The notes beneath the pieces were generated by a model. That model worked only from the letters and a program-made list of their open reading frames with translations, did no database searches and was not told the origin of the DNA. DNA of 64,000 nucleotides from Yponomeuta sedellus. Its lineage: Eukaryota; Arthropoda; Insecta; Lepidoptera; Yponomeutidae. Where the stretch lies: assembly GCA_934045075.1 (NCBI GenBank), contig OW203740.1, forward strand, positions 15,698,944-15,762,943, read 5' to 3'. The position numbers and the translations under genes were made by a program. Positions 32,558-43,486 of this stretch are shown here, in pieces; the stretch's first letter is position 1, and each line of letters opens with the position of its first letter.

Positions 32558-32883
32558 CAACCATCTGCACACACATTCGCACTGTGACATACGCGCATGA
32601 TAAGTGCTCGAATTCTCGTGAAGTGATAGACATTTTGGTGACCAAGAAACTTTATCAGCTCAAAAAACAATATATTGACAATATTAGACTATAAGTGAAT
32701 AGTGCAGGAGTGTTCTCCGTACGCTGGACGCATCACCTCATCCATCACCGCTCATCATCTGCCCAACAGCTAAAGCGAGCCATCATCCACCATCACCAAG
32801 TAAGTCCATTCACATCACCTCCCATTCCGCTCTCTCAACCAGCCCATCGTGAGGTAGACCTAGCCGACACTGGCTAACTACCA
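32558..32883 (+). mobile_element. 3' LTR (supported part) of the Bel/Pao element
   Basis: About 98-99% identical to 25707-26037 and ends in the same GGCTAACTACCA. The stretch 32481-32557 between the pol stop and the matched region may be the LTR start (TGTGGTCATTC at 32486), but it is not alignable to the left side. Confidence 0.8.
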
Positions 32884-33596
32884 GTAGGCAATGTAACTAC
32901 CGCTTTAGAGCCAATGATGACGTCATTGAAAGAAAAAAGGAGTGAACATTATTTTGCGATAAATATTAATAATCCGTTTTTATTTTACCTATTTAAACCC
33001 CTGATAGTAATCAGTATCCCTATTCCTCGAAATGGCTTTCACTTTACGACAGTCGATGCCTCTCTGACCAATGCCCAATTATCGTCGCTATAAAAACGGT
33101 TCTCAGGCACTAAGCCACACCCATTGTTTATTAGGTGTGTCTTTGATTTGATTTCTTCCTTTGAAGTCTTCTTTTCTGTCACGGCATTCCAATCTGCGGC
33201 CAGTAGGCAGATAAACCGTCTTCTTTAGCCTCATTCGATTACCTAATGGTTTATTTTAGAGTTCGACGTGCCTACAGGTGGATTGACCTTAGGGGTCCCA
33301 AAAAACGACCTCATATTGAGAGATCATTAACTTAATGTTATACACGTGATCAAGGACGGATTCTCTCACGGTTCTTGACTGAGACGCTTTAGGAGCTGAT
33401 TTAATTTTTACAGTGATGATGATTGCTACGAGTCTACGACCGATTTCGGCCATGGCGACCACTTTGAGCCCTAATCAGAGATATGGCGCTGGTGCGCTCG
33501 AAGATGTCTTATGTAGCCTATCTTCGCGGCGAAACTCCGTGCACACTAAGGGCACGTGAGAACATCTAATACTCTAATTATTATACCTATTATGTT
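32884..33596. other. Stretch without recognised genes
   Basis: Nothing supported. Confidence 0.35.
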
Positions 33597-33722
33597 TAAT
33601 GCACTAACCCATGCTAAGGACAATTTTAAAAAACGCCGAAATTTCAAAAAAAGGTTCTAAATTTCACTGATGCCGGTGAGTCGCCTATTGGCTCAGTTGG
33701 AAAGAGCGCTGGCTCTTATCCT
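33597..33722 (+). mobile_element. SINE family A pieces in mixed orientation
   Basis: 33597-33640 is a reversed tail (ATGCACTAACCCATGCTAAG). 33655-33712 is a forward head (TGATGCCGGTGAGTCGCC, TTGGCTCAGTTGGAAAGAGC) that stops before box B. Confidence 0.6.
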
Positions 33723-33820
33723 ACTCTAGTTTGAACTTAATTTAGACAAGAATGAGCAATCTTGACTTTGGGTATAATGCCTGATAAATTTTTAAGGTTT
33801 CATACCTCAGAAGGAAAAAC

Positions 33821-33876
33821 GGAACCCTTATGTCCGTCCCTCTCTCAAGCGACAGAGGGACGGACATAAGGGTTCC
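33821..33876. repeat. Palindrome of GGTTCCGTAC-type repeat ends
   Basis: 33821-33843 (GGAACCCTTATGTCCGTCCC...) is perfectly complementary to 33854-33876, with a 10-nt centre. It looks like two element 3' ends joined head to head. Confidence 0.85.
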
Positions 33877-34034
33877 CTTATCTTGGAAACGAAACGGGTA
33901 TAAACTAAAAAAAAAATATTCAATACCATAAACTGACTTAACATATAGAGAGATCTTTGTGGATGCATGCCTAGTTATATAATTTTATCATCTAAGTTTA
34001 GGATAAGTGGCATGGTTCTTTATTACCTCTGAAC

Positions 34035-34212
34035 TAAATCTATAATATAAAAATTAATCCCTGAATGTGTTGGTAAGCGCAAATCTCGAGAGCAGCTGAA
34101 CCGATTTTGCTGATTCTTTTTTAGAATATTTCTTGAAGTACGAGGATGGTTCTTACGGAGAGAAAAAAAAAATTAAAGAATCGACTGCTAGGCGGTACGA
34201 AGTTCGCTGGGA
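34035..34212. repeat. Helitron-like interspersed fragment ending GGGACAGCTAGTAA
   Basis: TCTATAATATAAAAATTAAT, AGAGCAGCTGAACCGATTTT, CTTGAAGTACGAGGATGGTT and GAAGTTCGCTGGGACAGCTA are text of a widespread lepidopteran repeat. CTAGT at the end fits a Helitron CTRRT terminus, but no hairpin or replicase was checked. Confidence 0.5.
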
Positions 34213-34447
34213 CAGCTAGTAAATTAATAAAATTAAAACCGCTCAGGACTTGGTGCGCATAATTACGGCCTAGCTCTGCATAATATCCTGATCGTTTATT
34301 CGTGAAAAAACTGATCGGCCCGGCGGGTAGGATAGCACGAGTCACGCATTTTGTGGGGCTAAAATGTCAGAATTTGACAATGCACACTGGAAAGATGCGA
34401 CATTGGACTTTGAAAATACGCGACTAGCGTTGTCGTGCTATCCAGCC

Positions 34448-34580
34448 AGAGGCCTGTTTCATAGAACTACAATTCATGGTTCACTGTGACAATTCGATGT
34501 ATATAGCAAAGTAGACTCCGCTATTGCGTACCTCGAATTGTCGAATAAACTACGAATGTTAGTTTTATGAAACTAACCTC
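34448..34580. mobile_element. MITE with GTTTCATARAACTA ends
   Basis: The left end CTGTTTCATAGAACTACAAT and the reversed right end TTAGTTTCATAAAACTAACA continue into matching TTCATGGTT/TTCGTAGTT and GACAATTCGATG/GACAATTCGAGG segments, so nearly the whole 130 bp folds back. Fragments occur at 8727, 9386, 43420, 43560 and 48237. Confidence 0.65.
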
Positions 34581-34689
34581 AGAAGTCAGTAGATCAGTAA
34601 AACTTGTACTAATGTAGCTTAAAACAGGTATGTACTCTCTATCTTGACCTTCTAGTTCGAAAACTAACGAATTCTATTCATAAGACCTT

Positions 34690-34855
34690 CTACACAACAC
34701 AATCCTGGTCCCAAACTAGGATACCCTGTGTCATGGTAACCAGACAAGGACACCACTAATATGGAAATACACCAGAGTGTACGGCGGCACCTCAGTGTGG
34801 TAATCAGACTTGATACCTACTGCTAGGACAACGAAGCAGGCGCATAGAGGCATCT
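34690..34855 (-). mobile_element. tRNA-derived SINE (family B), decayed
   Basis: CCCAAACTAGGATACCCTGT, GTCATGGTAACCAGACAAGG and a degraded head (ATCAGACTTGATACC...AACGAAGCAGG) match 8080-8335. Confidence 0.65.
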
Positions 34856-35154
34856 ACGAGTAATTCTAGCACTGATCTATGGTTATCGTCCAATGTGAAC
34901 CGTTTAACCTAGTGTAACTTTACTACGGAACCTTACGCACGACAGTACAATTAAGAAGTGCGTGTCGGCCTACGCACATTGGTTCCGTAGATCGAGCGTG
35001 TTCTTCGTACTTTACAGAACTAACAACTTCAACAAGTAATTTTCCATGAAAATTGTACTAACATTTCCTTTTACGATTGGTCGCCTACTACTCGTTAATA
35101 AAGTCTATCAATCCGTCATAGTTTTTCTTTTAAGTTCAAAATTATGCTACCTTG

Positions 35155-35392
35155 CTTCGCAAGGCACGTTAAGCCGTTGGTGCCGGCTGTTCTTTTAATG
35201 ACAGTCGTTAAGCCATGTCAAAGGCCTTATGGGTGGCTTGATAACTTCTGACAGTAAGGCCTGCCTCACAATTCTCCACTAACTCCAGCTTGGCTCCCTT
35301 GGTGGAGTATGGTCTAACCTTTCTGCGATGCATGAAGAAACTCGTGCCCTAGCAGTGGCGACATGCAAGGGTTGATATCGATATATGCTACT
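35155..35392 (+). mobile_element. 5S rRNA-derived SINE, 5' truncated
   Basis: It begins GCTTCGCAAGGCACGTTAAG and ends ATGCAAGGGTTGATATCG, with the usual body between. The 5S-like head is missing. Confidence 0.7.
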
Positions 35393-35639
35393 ACTCTATT
35401 TGTTCACCTTTCCCCAGTTAACGGTGGAGCCGGGAGATGGAGGAGGGGACACCATACTCTAATCTTTGCGCTGTAATATTAAACATTTCGAATATTTTGC
35501 AAACAAATCCCTAAATGAAAAATTTGTTTTCTTGCACTCACAACAGCTTTTAACGACCAGTCCATGAAGATTCTACGCCTGGGTTAATTTAGGCGAAAAA
35601 GACATTGCATCCCTAATTTATGTGTAGGGGAGACACTAA

Positions 35640-35910
35640 AAATATTTTTTATGCATTAAAATGTGCTAAATTCTGCCAAAATTACTTTGCTAAATTCCGC
35701 CATTTCAAATTTTAATGCTATTATGGATTTCCGCAAAGTAACGCCTGATTCATAACGTTTTGTCGACGTGATTAATATGTATCAGGCTATTAATAGGCCA
35801 AATTTCAGCTTTCTGGTACCAATAGTCTCTGTGCTAAGCCGCGGACGGACACACGGACGTGGCGAAACTAAAAGGTTTACTTGTTGCCAAAGGAACCCTA
35901 GAAACCTTAA
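35640..35910. repeat. Two interspersed repeat fragments
   Basis: 35645-35755 matches 10365-10455 (GGATTTCCGCAAAGTAACGC). 35780-35910 carries the GGACGGACACACGGACG and AAAGGAACCCTAG end of the GGTTCCGTAC repeat. Confidence 0.55.
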
Positions 35911-35944
35911 GTATTGCATAAATAAACCCAACCTCAAATTTTAG

Positions 35945-36310
35945 ACTGACAAAAACTTATCGGCCGACAATCCTAATCGAATTTTAATTCTAAAAGGCGC
36001 CCGCTTAGTAGAGTTAATAGGCAGGCTGCTGAGGTCAACGAACAGCCGATTTACATTAAATGACGAAATATATCCTGAGCATTGTCTCAGTCAGGCGGCA
36101 GGCCTGCCTCAGGTAGATAATGTCCTCGGCCAAATCTACCTGGCCAGTCTTCTGATCTTAAGCCGGCTCCTCAAGGAGCAAGATCCATACAAACGTAGTT
36201 TTTTTGTTATAGACATGATGCCGGCTCGAAATGAAGCTTTGGCAATACTTTTAATGGACACAAAGCGAGCTCTGACCGTTATTAGACTATTACTAACAGA
36301 AATATTATAA
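35945..36310 (+). CDS. Unrecognised open frame, 121 codons without an early ATG
   Basis: The frame is bounded by TAG at 35942-35944 and TAA at 36308-36310. It reads through segments such as ILKGARLVELIGRLLRS, FTLNDEIYPEHCLSQAAGLP, LGQIYLASLLILSRLLKEQD and MDTKRALTVIRLLLTEIL. Composition is protein-like (amphipathic, Leu-rich, charged) and unlike the chance frames nearby. The first ATG is at 36215, so it is either an internal or last exon or a transposon ORF fragment. A UTR-like AT stretch with AAATAAATAAATTG follows within 50 bp of the stop, as in LINE 3' ends. I do not recognise the family. Confidence 0.4.
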   Translation, partial: TDKNLSADNPNRILILKGARLVELIGRLLRSTNSRFTLNDEIYPEHCLSQAAGLPQVDNVLGQIYLASLLILSRLLKEQDPYKRSFFVIDMMPARNEALAILLMDTKRALTVIRLLLTEIL

Positions 36311-36404
36311 TATAAATGTAAATATGGACTAATAATTGTCTGAAATAAATAAATTGAATTACAATTGAAAATAAACTTATCAAAAAAGAAGGCGTGAGAA
36401 TAGA

Positions 36405-36450
36405 TATAAAACCTTGTATGTCCCCACTGCTGGGGCAGGTCTCTTCCTGT
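36405..36450 (-). mobile_element. 5S rRNA-derived SINE, 3' scrap
   Basis: The reverse complement reads GAAGAGACCTGCCCCAGCAG, then TGGGGACATACAAGG, the family 3' end. Confidence 0.55.
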
Positions 36451-37056
36451 GCCTGAGAATTGGGAATAATTTCTATAGAAAGTCTTACGTATGAAGCTTA
36501 AATTTCCTCTTTATCCGGTTCTTCTCAGTCGTAAGCACGAAGAAACCTTGATTTGTGTCCTATAAACTTATTTTCAAAGTTTCATTGGGACCTGGGCATG
36601 TCGTTTGTAAATTAAAACCAAACTACATTTGTATGGGAATTGCTCCCTGATCATTTTTCTGGAGATCCTTTTTAGAAGGATGTGATAGAAAGAATCCTTT
36701 AGCTGTTCAGTGTTTGTTTTACACCAAACGTTTCTGTTAGCAACGAAATAGGAAATCAAACGAGTACCAAACAGCTCACTGTGAGTTTTTAATACTGCGT
36801 ACAGTCGACAGCATCTAGACCATTTGGATGATTTTTGTTCCTTTTGTTGGGAATCAAGGTAATTACGTTTTACCTAAGAAATTATTGCAATTAGAGACGT
36901 TTAATATATAACTCGATGACCTCTGTATTTGATCCCGCTGCCTTTTTCTCCACTACAAAGACGGCGAAAGCAGCGGGCAAAATAAATTGAGATTCAGCAA
37001 ACAGAACGTAAATTGTTTACGTAGAAATAAATTATTGATTTCTGATCTATTAGTTA

Positions 37057-37110
37057 CTAGCTGACTCAGCGAACTTCGTGCCGCCGAACAGTCGATTCTT
37101 TAATTATTTT
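37057..37110. repeat. CTAGCTGACTCAGCGAACTTCG repeat end
   Basis: It matches in reverse complement the end of 34035-34212 (GAAGTTCGCTGGGACAGCTA). Confidence 0.5.
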
Positions 37111-37147
37111 TTTATTATTCGTAGATCAAGAAAATCAAGTTACTCTG

Positions 37148-37675
37148 ATGATTAATAAACAACATTATATCTCTGTCAATCTTGTGCCAATAAAGGCTCT
37201 ACGACAGAAGGTTACAAATAGTTTTGATTTCTACAAAGCAGATTATGAATCCATATGTCACAAACTAAATTCAGCTGACTGGTCGTCAATTCTCGGTGCG
37301 GAAAAATGTCAGGATATCGATGCTGCGGTAGACCAATTCTATTTGACCCTAAGTGAAATAATCTCTTCCCACACACCCACCCGAATCCACAAACCGTCAA
37401 ATTATCCTATTTGGTACAGTAAGCCCCTTATTAAAGCTCTCAAAGAAAAAGCGAAATTTCACACCAAGTACAAAAAATTTCACAATCCACTTGATAAATT
37501 AACTTTTAACTCCCTTAGGGATCGTTGCGCTAAAATAGTTAGATACTGTTACTCAAAGTATAAGCAGAAAACGGCAGAGAACATTAAAAAGAATCCTAAG
37601 GCTTTCTGGACCTTTGTAAAAAATACAAAGAGAAACAGTCACAACATACAACACTTTTCAAGTTGGCAAATGTAA
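37148..37675 (+). pseudogene. LINE pol: region between endonuclease and reverse transcriptase
   Basis: The 175-codon frame has text typical of Jockey/CR1-type LINEs ahead of the RT: NYPIWYSKPLIKALKEKAKF, KYKKFHNPLDKLTFNSLRDR and KKNPKAFWTFVKNTKRN. The open start is not natural, since endonuclease codons are missing upstream. It is followed by 200 bp with an AATAAAATAAAAATAAATAA-like end near 37858-37880, suggesting a further insertion. Confidence 0.7.
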
Positions 37676-38029
37676 TGTGCTTTTAATATAATACTTAAAA
37701 ATTAAAAAGCATGAATTTTTATCTTTATTACAAAGCGTTATTGTGCTATATTTTTAGTAACTAAGAACTGTCTATCTGTGGATATCTGTTATTGGCCCTG
37801 TGAACTGTATTTTTATTATTGTAATCGAATAATTTGTTTTCGCTGTTGAAGTCCTTAATAAAATAAAAATAAATAAATATACCTCAGGAAATGACATACG
37901 GCTCTTAGAAAGCAAACGACGGCCAATATATATGTGATCTCTTTGCTTCTTTTTTTAATTCCTTTTACAAACCTGCTAATACGTAAAAGACATAAATTAC
38001 GGGTCTTTCATTTGAAACAGTTCACAATA

Positions 38030-39753
38030 ATATCTTAGGCTCAATCACTGTAACCGAACTTGAAGTCACCAAAGCCACTGCCAATCTTGACCCCAATAAA
38101 GGCGCTGGTCCCGACATGAACATAACATAACATCTACATACAGGCACATACATTGCTTCTGGCCCCACACTAGGATACCCTGTGTCGTGGGAACCAGAAA
38201 CAACGACGTCACAAACATGTAAACATCCAAGACCTGGACTTTTTTTTGTTTCCAGCCGGGATTCGAACCCGGGACCTCTTGCATGGTAGGTAGACGCGCT
38301 ACCGCTACGCCACAGAGGTCGTCGCGCGTCGCGATGATCCCGCCTTATTTTATTAAATGCTGTGGTAAGAGTCTATTGGTGCCACTTCATACTTTATTTA
38401 ATTTGTCTCTTCGCCTAGGACAATTCCCTAGTAGATGGAAAACAGCCCATATAGGTCCTATACCAAAAACAGGTGATCTATCTAGTATAGAAAAATATAG
38501 ACCAATCTCAATTCTCTGTGCTCTGGGTAAGTTGTTTGAATGTGTGCTCGTTCGACGACTTTACTGGCATGTGAAACCATCTCTGATCTCTGAGCAGCAT
38601 GGATTCCTACCAAAGAAGTCCACTGCAACCAACTTAACCTTACAACATTATGCGAGCATTGGATGAAGGTCATGAGATTCACGCCATCTATAAACGCCTT
38701 AGCGTTTGATGTTGTCGATCACAGAATTCTGATTTTGAAGATGTCTCTTCTTGGTGTTCATGGGTCGATTCTGCGTAGGTTCGAGAGTTATTTGAAAAAT
38801 AGGTCGCAAATGGTCGTCACTGCCGGGTTTAAATCAAATAAACTGTCAATATCTTCTGGCGTCGCTCACATTTGGGCCCGCTCCTGTTCGTTATTTTTAT
38901 TAACGATGCCCTAGAACGTGTACAACACGCAAAGGCGCTTCTACGCGGACGATCTGAAGTTGTACAAAGAAATAGGAAGCATTGAGGATACCCTTTTATT
39001 GCAGTCTGATATCGACAGGATTTTCGAGTGGTGTAACAAGAACTATATGTCCCTAAATATATCCAAGTGTTACCAAATATTTTTTACCCATAAACGTAAA
39101 CCCATCACAAAAACTACACCATAAATAACAGAAGCCTCGAGAACGTCGAACTGGACAAATGCGCAAAATTTGTCGTACACATTGACAAGATCACAAAAAG
39201 AGCACGTAGATCGTTGGGTTTCGTGGTACGTAAAGCTAAAGTATTCCGTAATTCAAGCGTAATCAAACTGCTTTACAGTTCCTATGTACGCAGCATCTTG
39301 GAATATTGCAGCACGGCGTGGAATCCTGTTTACAAGGTTCATATAGAAAGAATTGAAAGGGTACAGAAGCGATTCCTCTACCACCTTTCATTTTGATGCT
39401 GCTGGGTTGGCTCGTAAACTGAAATCGTACTCGGAGCGATTATGCCATTATCGCATGGAACCGCTGAGTCTAGGCGTGAGCGTGCAGACATGCTTTTTCT
39501 GCACAAGCTGATGAGTGGTAGCATCGAATGCCCTGAGATCTTAGAAGAGGTCAACGTCAGGGTTCCGCGTATCAACAGCAGAATTTGTAACCGCTTACCC
39601 TTTGCGCTTCCTAAACATCGCACAAACTTGGGCACCCACGCGCCTCTTAATCGCATTATGACAGCCTATAACCGACGCAGGGACGAATTGGACATATTCT
39701 CGACTACAACGCAAACGATTAAGAAAATCTACTGTTTAGATCCAGTAAAATAA
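38030..39753 (+). pseudogene. LINE reverse transcriptase, degraded and split by a SINE
   Basis: Pieces in changing frames follow RT order: TELEVTKATANLDPNKGAGPD (38052-38117), then after the SINE insert IPPYFIKCCGKSL, KTAHIGPIPKTGD, YRPISILCALGKLFE, EQHGFLPKKSTATN (38331-38640), DVVDHRILILKMSLLGVHG (38708), FYADDLKLY (38940, catalytic box), NYMSLNISKCYQIFF, LYSSYVRSILEYCSTAWNP (39268) and a C-terminal piece to 39753 (LFLHKLMSGSIECPEI, PFALPKHRTNLGTHAPLNRI). Several frameshifts and a missing piece before the YADD box show that it is dead. The family is Jockey/CR1-like by motif style. Confidence 0.8.
38118..38330 (-). mobile_element. tRNA-derived SINE (family B) inserted in the LINE
   Basis: The minus strand has a tRNA-like head (GCGTAGCGGTAGCGCGTCTA as box A, GGGTTCGAATCCCGGC as box B) and the tail GGTTCCCACGACACAGGGTA, TCCTAGTGTGGGGCCAGAAG. 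It sits between the codons for GAGPD and IPPYF of the LINE. Confidence 0.8.
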
Positions 39754-40132
39754 CAATTCTAACTTAGTCTCGGTTCTTTTCTACAATCGTAAAAAATAAC
39801 TTTATAAGGATATTACTTTTGTCTTAAGTAGGTTTTACTCCTTTTCTGTTTGTTACTTATCTATAGTAACAACACTAACGGTACTGCATAAGACTAACAC
39901 TAGGTTAAGTTTGTGTTTTTAAAAAGTATGCATGTTGTGGTTATTATTTGTAGATAGTACACATTTCTTGCAATGTAATAAGTTAATAATAAGGAAATGA
40001 AAGCGTGTAACTTATCTGTCAATAACCCAAATAAAAAAAAAATTTGGTTTTTTAACCGAATTCCCAGTTTTCTAAAAAGGACATACTTAAATGCATAAAA
40101 ACATAATTTTATAAGATAACACATAGGTACTC
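39754..40132. other. Stretch without recognised genes
   Basis: AT-rich; probably the 3' end of the LINE and spacer. Confidence 0.35.
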
Positions 40133-40206
40133 AGGCCTGTATCCCAGAGGGGTAGGCAGAGACCAGGGACTGCCACTTGCCACGAACCTGACAGATCACC
40201 TTCGCT
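40133..40206 (-). mobile_element. LINE C-terminal scrap (uninterrupted relative of 57110-57720)
   Basis: The reverse complement codes for VICQVRGKWQSLVSAYPSGIQA, the end of the LINE seen at 56880-57720. It reads CAGTCCCTGGTCTCTGCC without interruption, which shows the target site of the MITE pair at 57137. Confidence 0.75.
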
Positions 40207-40447
40207 TCACTTTTAGGAGATACTTAACTCGAATATTATTGTTTTGAATCCACATTTACTTAGCCCGATTACATTAAAACATTTTTTTGTGCAAATTCTC
40301 TGGCTATCTGTACTTGCACTACACTAGCTGGATGTAAGTATGTCGTCAATGTTTCGTTGGGTACCTAAACTCTTACGTCAAGCATTCTGATTTGCTCGCA
40401 CAATTCAACTTTTTTAGTGATTGTAATAAAATCAGAATAGGTACCTA

Positions 40448-40681
40448 CACTGGCCTGCAAAACTAATTATCACACTTTTAAAATTGCAATAACTTTCAAA
40501 GAGCACAAGATATACTATTGAAATAAACAGGACTCGTAAAAGAGTTTAATTTTGTGTATTAATTATTGTCAATAATAGGTATCAAACCTTTTAAGACACG
40601 ACTGCAAAAAAAAACTCAATTTTTTTGGCTAGTTTAGCAAAACAAAATAAAATCTGTAGTACTTAGTTTTACAGGTCAGTG
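40448..40681. mobile_element. Tc1/mariner-type MITE with TA duplication
   Basis: Terminal repeats CACTGGCCTGCAAAACTAAT and (reversed) CACTGACCTGTAAAACTAAG match at 18 of 22 positions. TA flanks both ends (40446-40447 and 40682-40683). 234 bp, non-coding. Confidence 0.75.
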
Positions 40682-40987
40682 TACTTTTGATAAATGTGGT
40701 CTTTGGATAAAAAAAACTGATTCCCAAATTAATGGTTTTAAAAAACCAGTTTTCTTTATTAAAAACTACGTTTATATTGGAAAACAAAAATATATTTTAA
40801 GTGTCCGTAATAAATTTCATTAGGCATCAAACCATTAGACCACTTTTAACATTAACTCAATTTATATTATTTATTACATACCTACTACAATAATTAAAAA
40901 TATTAAGATGTGCGTACGCGACTCCAATATCTTCAGTAATGTAACATAATAGTGTTAACCAGATGTCGAAAAGGGCTGGAATCGGTT

Positions 40988-41026
40988 CGTACAAATATAC
41001 AATTGTTACAATTGTATATTTGTACG
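40988..41026. repeat. Perfect palindrome, 19-bp arms with a 1-nt centre
   Basis: CGTACAAATATACAATTGT, T, then its exact reverse complement. Confidence 0.95.
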
Positions 41027-41442
41027 CTACTTGAATCTTAGTTCAATCTAACAGATATTTATACGGCGTTTTGAATTTTAAAGTACTTATGAAATATATT
41101 CCGCAAAACAATTTAAGAAAAAAACCTATGTCAAAATCTGTGTCCCAAATGTTTTTATGTATTATAAAATAATACGTTTTTACAATTATAATATACGTTT
41201 TTACAATTCGGTCCACATTTACACCATTCGGGCCCCTCATAAATTTAAAATTGACTAAGAAAAGACGCTTCTAAAGCGCTACAGTTGAATCGAAAACAAG
41301 TCACGTAAGTAGGTAGGTCCGACTAGGCACAGCTTAGAAACACACAGAAGGTTCTCTGTTGACCCTTCTTTTTCCACGTACAGACAAACAAACGGAACGA
41401 ATTCGAAAGAGCAATCAATTGGAAAAAAAATATGTAATAAAA

Positions 41443-41695
41443 CCTATTTAGAGGCTAAAAAATCCACCCATGCCCAGGACTCGAACCCGCGACCTCTAGC
41501 TAACCGTGCCAGCACTCTCCCAACTGAGCTAATGGGCAACTTACCAACATCTCAGTTGGGAGAGCACTGGCACGGTTAGCCAGAGGTCACGGATTCGAGT
41601 CCCGGCAAGGGTGGAATATTTAACCTCTAAATAGTTTTTTTTTTAAATTGTCCTTAGCACGGGTTAGTGCATTAAAAAGAATATAATTTTTAAAT
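41443..41695. mobile_element. tRNA-derived SINE (family A) inverted pair
   Basis: Left copy (minus, about 41446-41528) and right copy (plus, 41551-41690) face each other across ACTAATGGGCAAC-like spacer 41529-41550. Both carry box B-like text and the CCTCTAAATAG segment. Several mismatches separate the arms, unlike the perfect pair at 9468. Confidence 0.85.
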
Positions 41696-42600
41696 TTACT
41701 GTGACATTTTTATAATCTTTATTACATTAACTGAGGGCTGTCTCGTAACAATGAATTGAGGTTTGATTCATGAAACATGTTTCTTACAAAAACTGCTAAT
41801 TTAATTATTCATGTGGTATAGAACAATAATTTTATGACAATTTAATGTATGTGCTTAAAATAAAAACATAAATTTGTGAATAAAATTTATTATAAAATTA
41901 GATACTTTATAAAAACAATATTATTTTTTAAATATTTCAATAATTAACGGAGAGCAGTCTTGAAACAATTTACGTTAATAACATATTACTATTTAAGTAA
42001 TCTTAATTGATGGTTTACTGTGAAGACGCTGTGACGTGATGTACCTACATCGAATCGGCATAGTGAATGATGAATTCAGATTTATGGAATATTGCTCTAA
42101 TGGAAGACACCGATTTCTCACATTGGCTATTGTAGAATAGTCAGCAGGATAATCTTCAACTTTTTTTGCAAAGTCTGCCTTAACGACACTAATTTAGTAC
42201 ACGCATGCAACTTTGATGTGTTGTCGAATGTACCTTCTGTGCGACTCTATATTTTTTACTGATGTTTATCTAACAGCGCAAATTTACAAGTTACGTTTTG
42301 GCTGAACGAACGTCGATGATATTAATTACGAGAATAGTTTGGCGCCTAAATTCCGTATAAAAACGACTTTGAACGACCGTGACTCCATACATTTGGCGCG
42401 AAAAAACAGCACGAACTTTAAGTTGGATTAGGAATGTTAAAATATGTTTGTCTGGGTAGGATGATTGATCTTATTGACTTTGAGATAAGGTCAGCTATTA
42501 GGCTAGATGTAGACTAGATTCTTTATTTTTTTATTACTGGTCACTGGAGTGTTTATCAATATACCTATACTATTTTTCATTTAAACAAAATGTAGTATTG
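41696..42600. other. AT-rich stretch without recognised genes
   Basis: Nothing supported. Confidence 0.35.
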
Positions 42601-42788
42601 TAGACTTTTAGTCCGGATTTACTTACGGGTGTTGTTATATCGGAAAAGTGTGACGTGAGTGTGAGACGAGCAACCGTCGACGCGAGCTCCATCTCTGCTC
42701 ACCATGATTAAGCTCTGCGAATCGGAGCGAAACCTGGTCGGACTTTTCCGATAGAACACCCGTAAGTAAATCCGGGCTAAAAGTGTAC
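42601..42788. mobile_element. MITE with CCGGATTTACTTACGGGTGTT ends
   Basis: 42601-42648 and 42740-42788 are inverted repeats (ACTTTTAGTCCGGATTTACT, then TACGGGTGTT and TCGGAAAAGT) with a 2-3 nt indel and a few substitutions. Total length is about 188 bp. No target duplication was fixed with certainty. Confidence 0.7.
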
Positions 42789-43024
42789 AATATGTTGTGC
42801 TTCCGAAAGTTTTAGTTAAAAAAATGTAGTATGATTTTTAGTGGTGTCATTAGGACGATTATGTCTATTGTAGCATACAACTAAGGATTAATATTATTTG
42901 TGTCGCAATAAGAAGGTTTAGAAAACCGTTCCCGGACACATCATTATAATATATGATAAACTCACACTCACTCAAATGTTTTATCTATCTATCTATCACG
43001 CTTATACACACTAACACATAACGC

Positions 43025-43050
43025 ACACACACACACACACACACACACAA
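43025..43050. repeat. CA microsatellite
   Basis: Uninterrupted (CA)n run of about 26 bp. Confidence 0.95.
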
Positions 43051-43486
43051 TCATTCACCTACGTAAACAAACACATCCACTTATTCCTGATTTTTTTTTT
43101 ACGTACCTAAAATTAAGATAAGTCACTGCATTTCTTACATTTTAGTGATAAAAGGCCGTCCACTGTTGTACAGAGGATTTCTAGCTCCCATAATACAGAT
43201 CATTCTTGGGAGCTTGGGAGACAGAAGACCTACCTACCAACTTAGTTCCTTGTCAGCCATCTGTTCACTCCTACTTTGAGTATATTTAAGCTGATTGATT
43301 GTTATAAAGAGTTATTATTATTATAATTCAGTAGAAAATGGTGACCTAGTCGAGTTACCTATATATACCTATAAGGACGCATAGTTCAAAAACGACCCGA
43401 TCCACCCCATTTTACGGTTCAATTCATGATTTACTATAACAATTCATTGCAAAGTCGATTGACCTTAAAAATTTGATTAAAAATCG
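43051..43486. other. Stretch without recognised genes
   Basis: 43150-43210 resembles an RTE tail (AAAGGCCGTCCACTGTTGTA). 43420-43470 is a fragment of the GTTTCATARAACTA MITE family. Confidence 0.35.
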
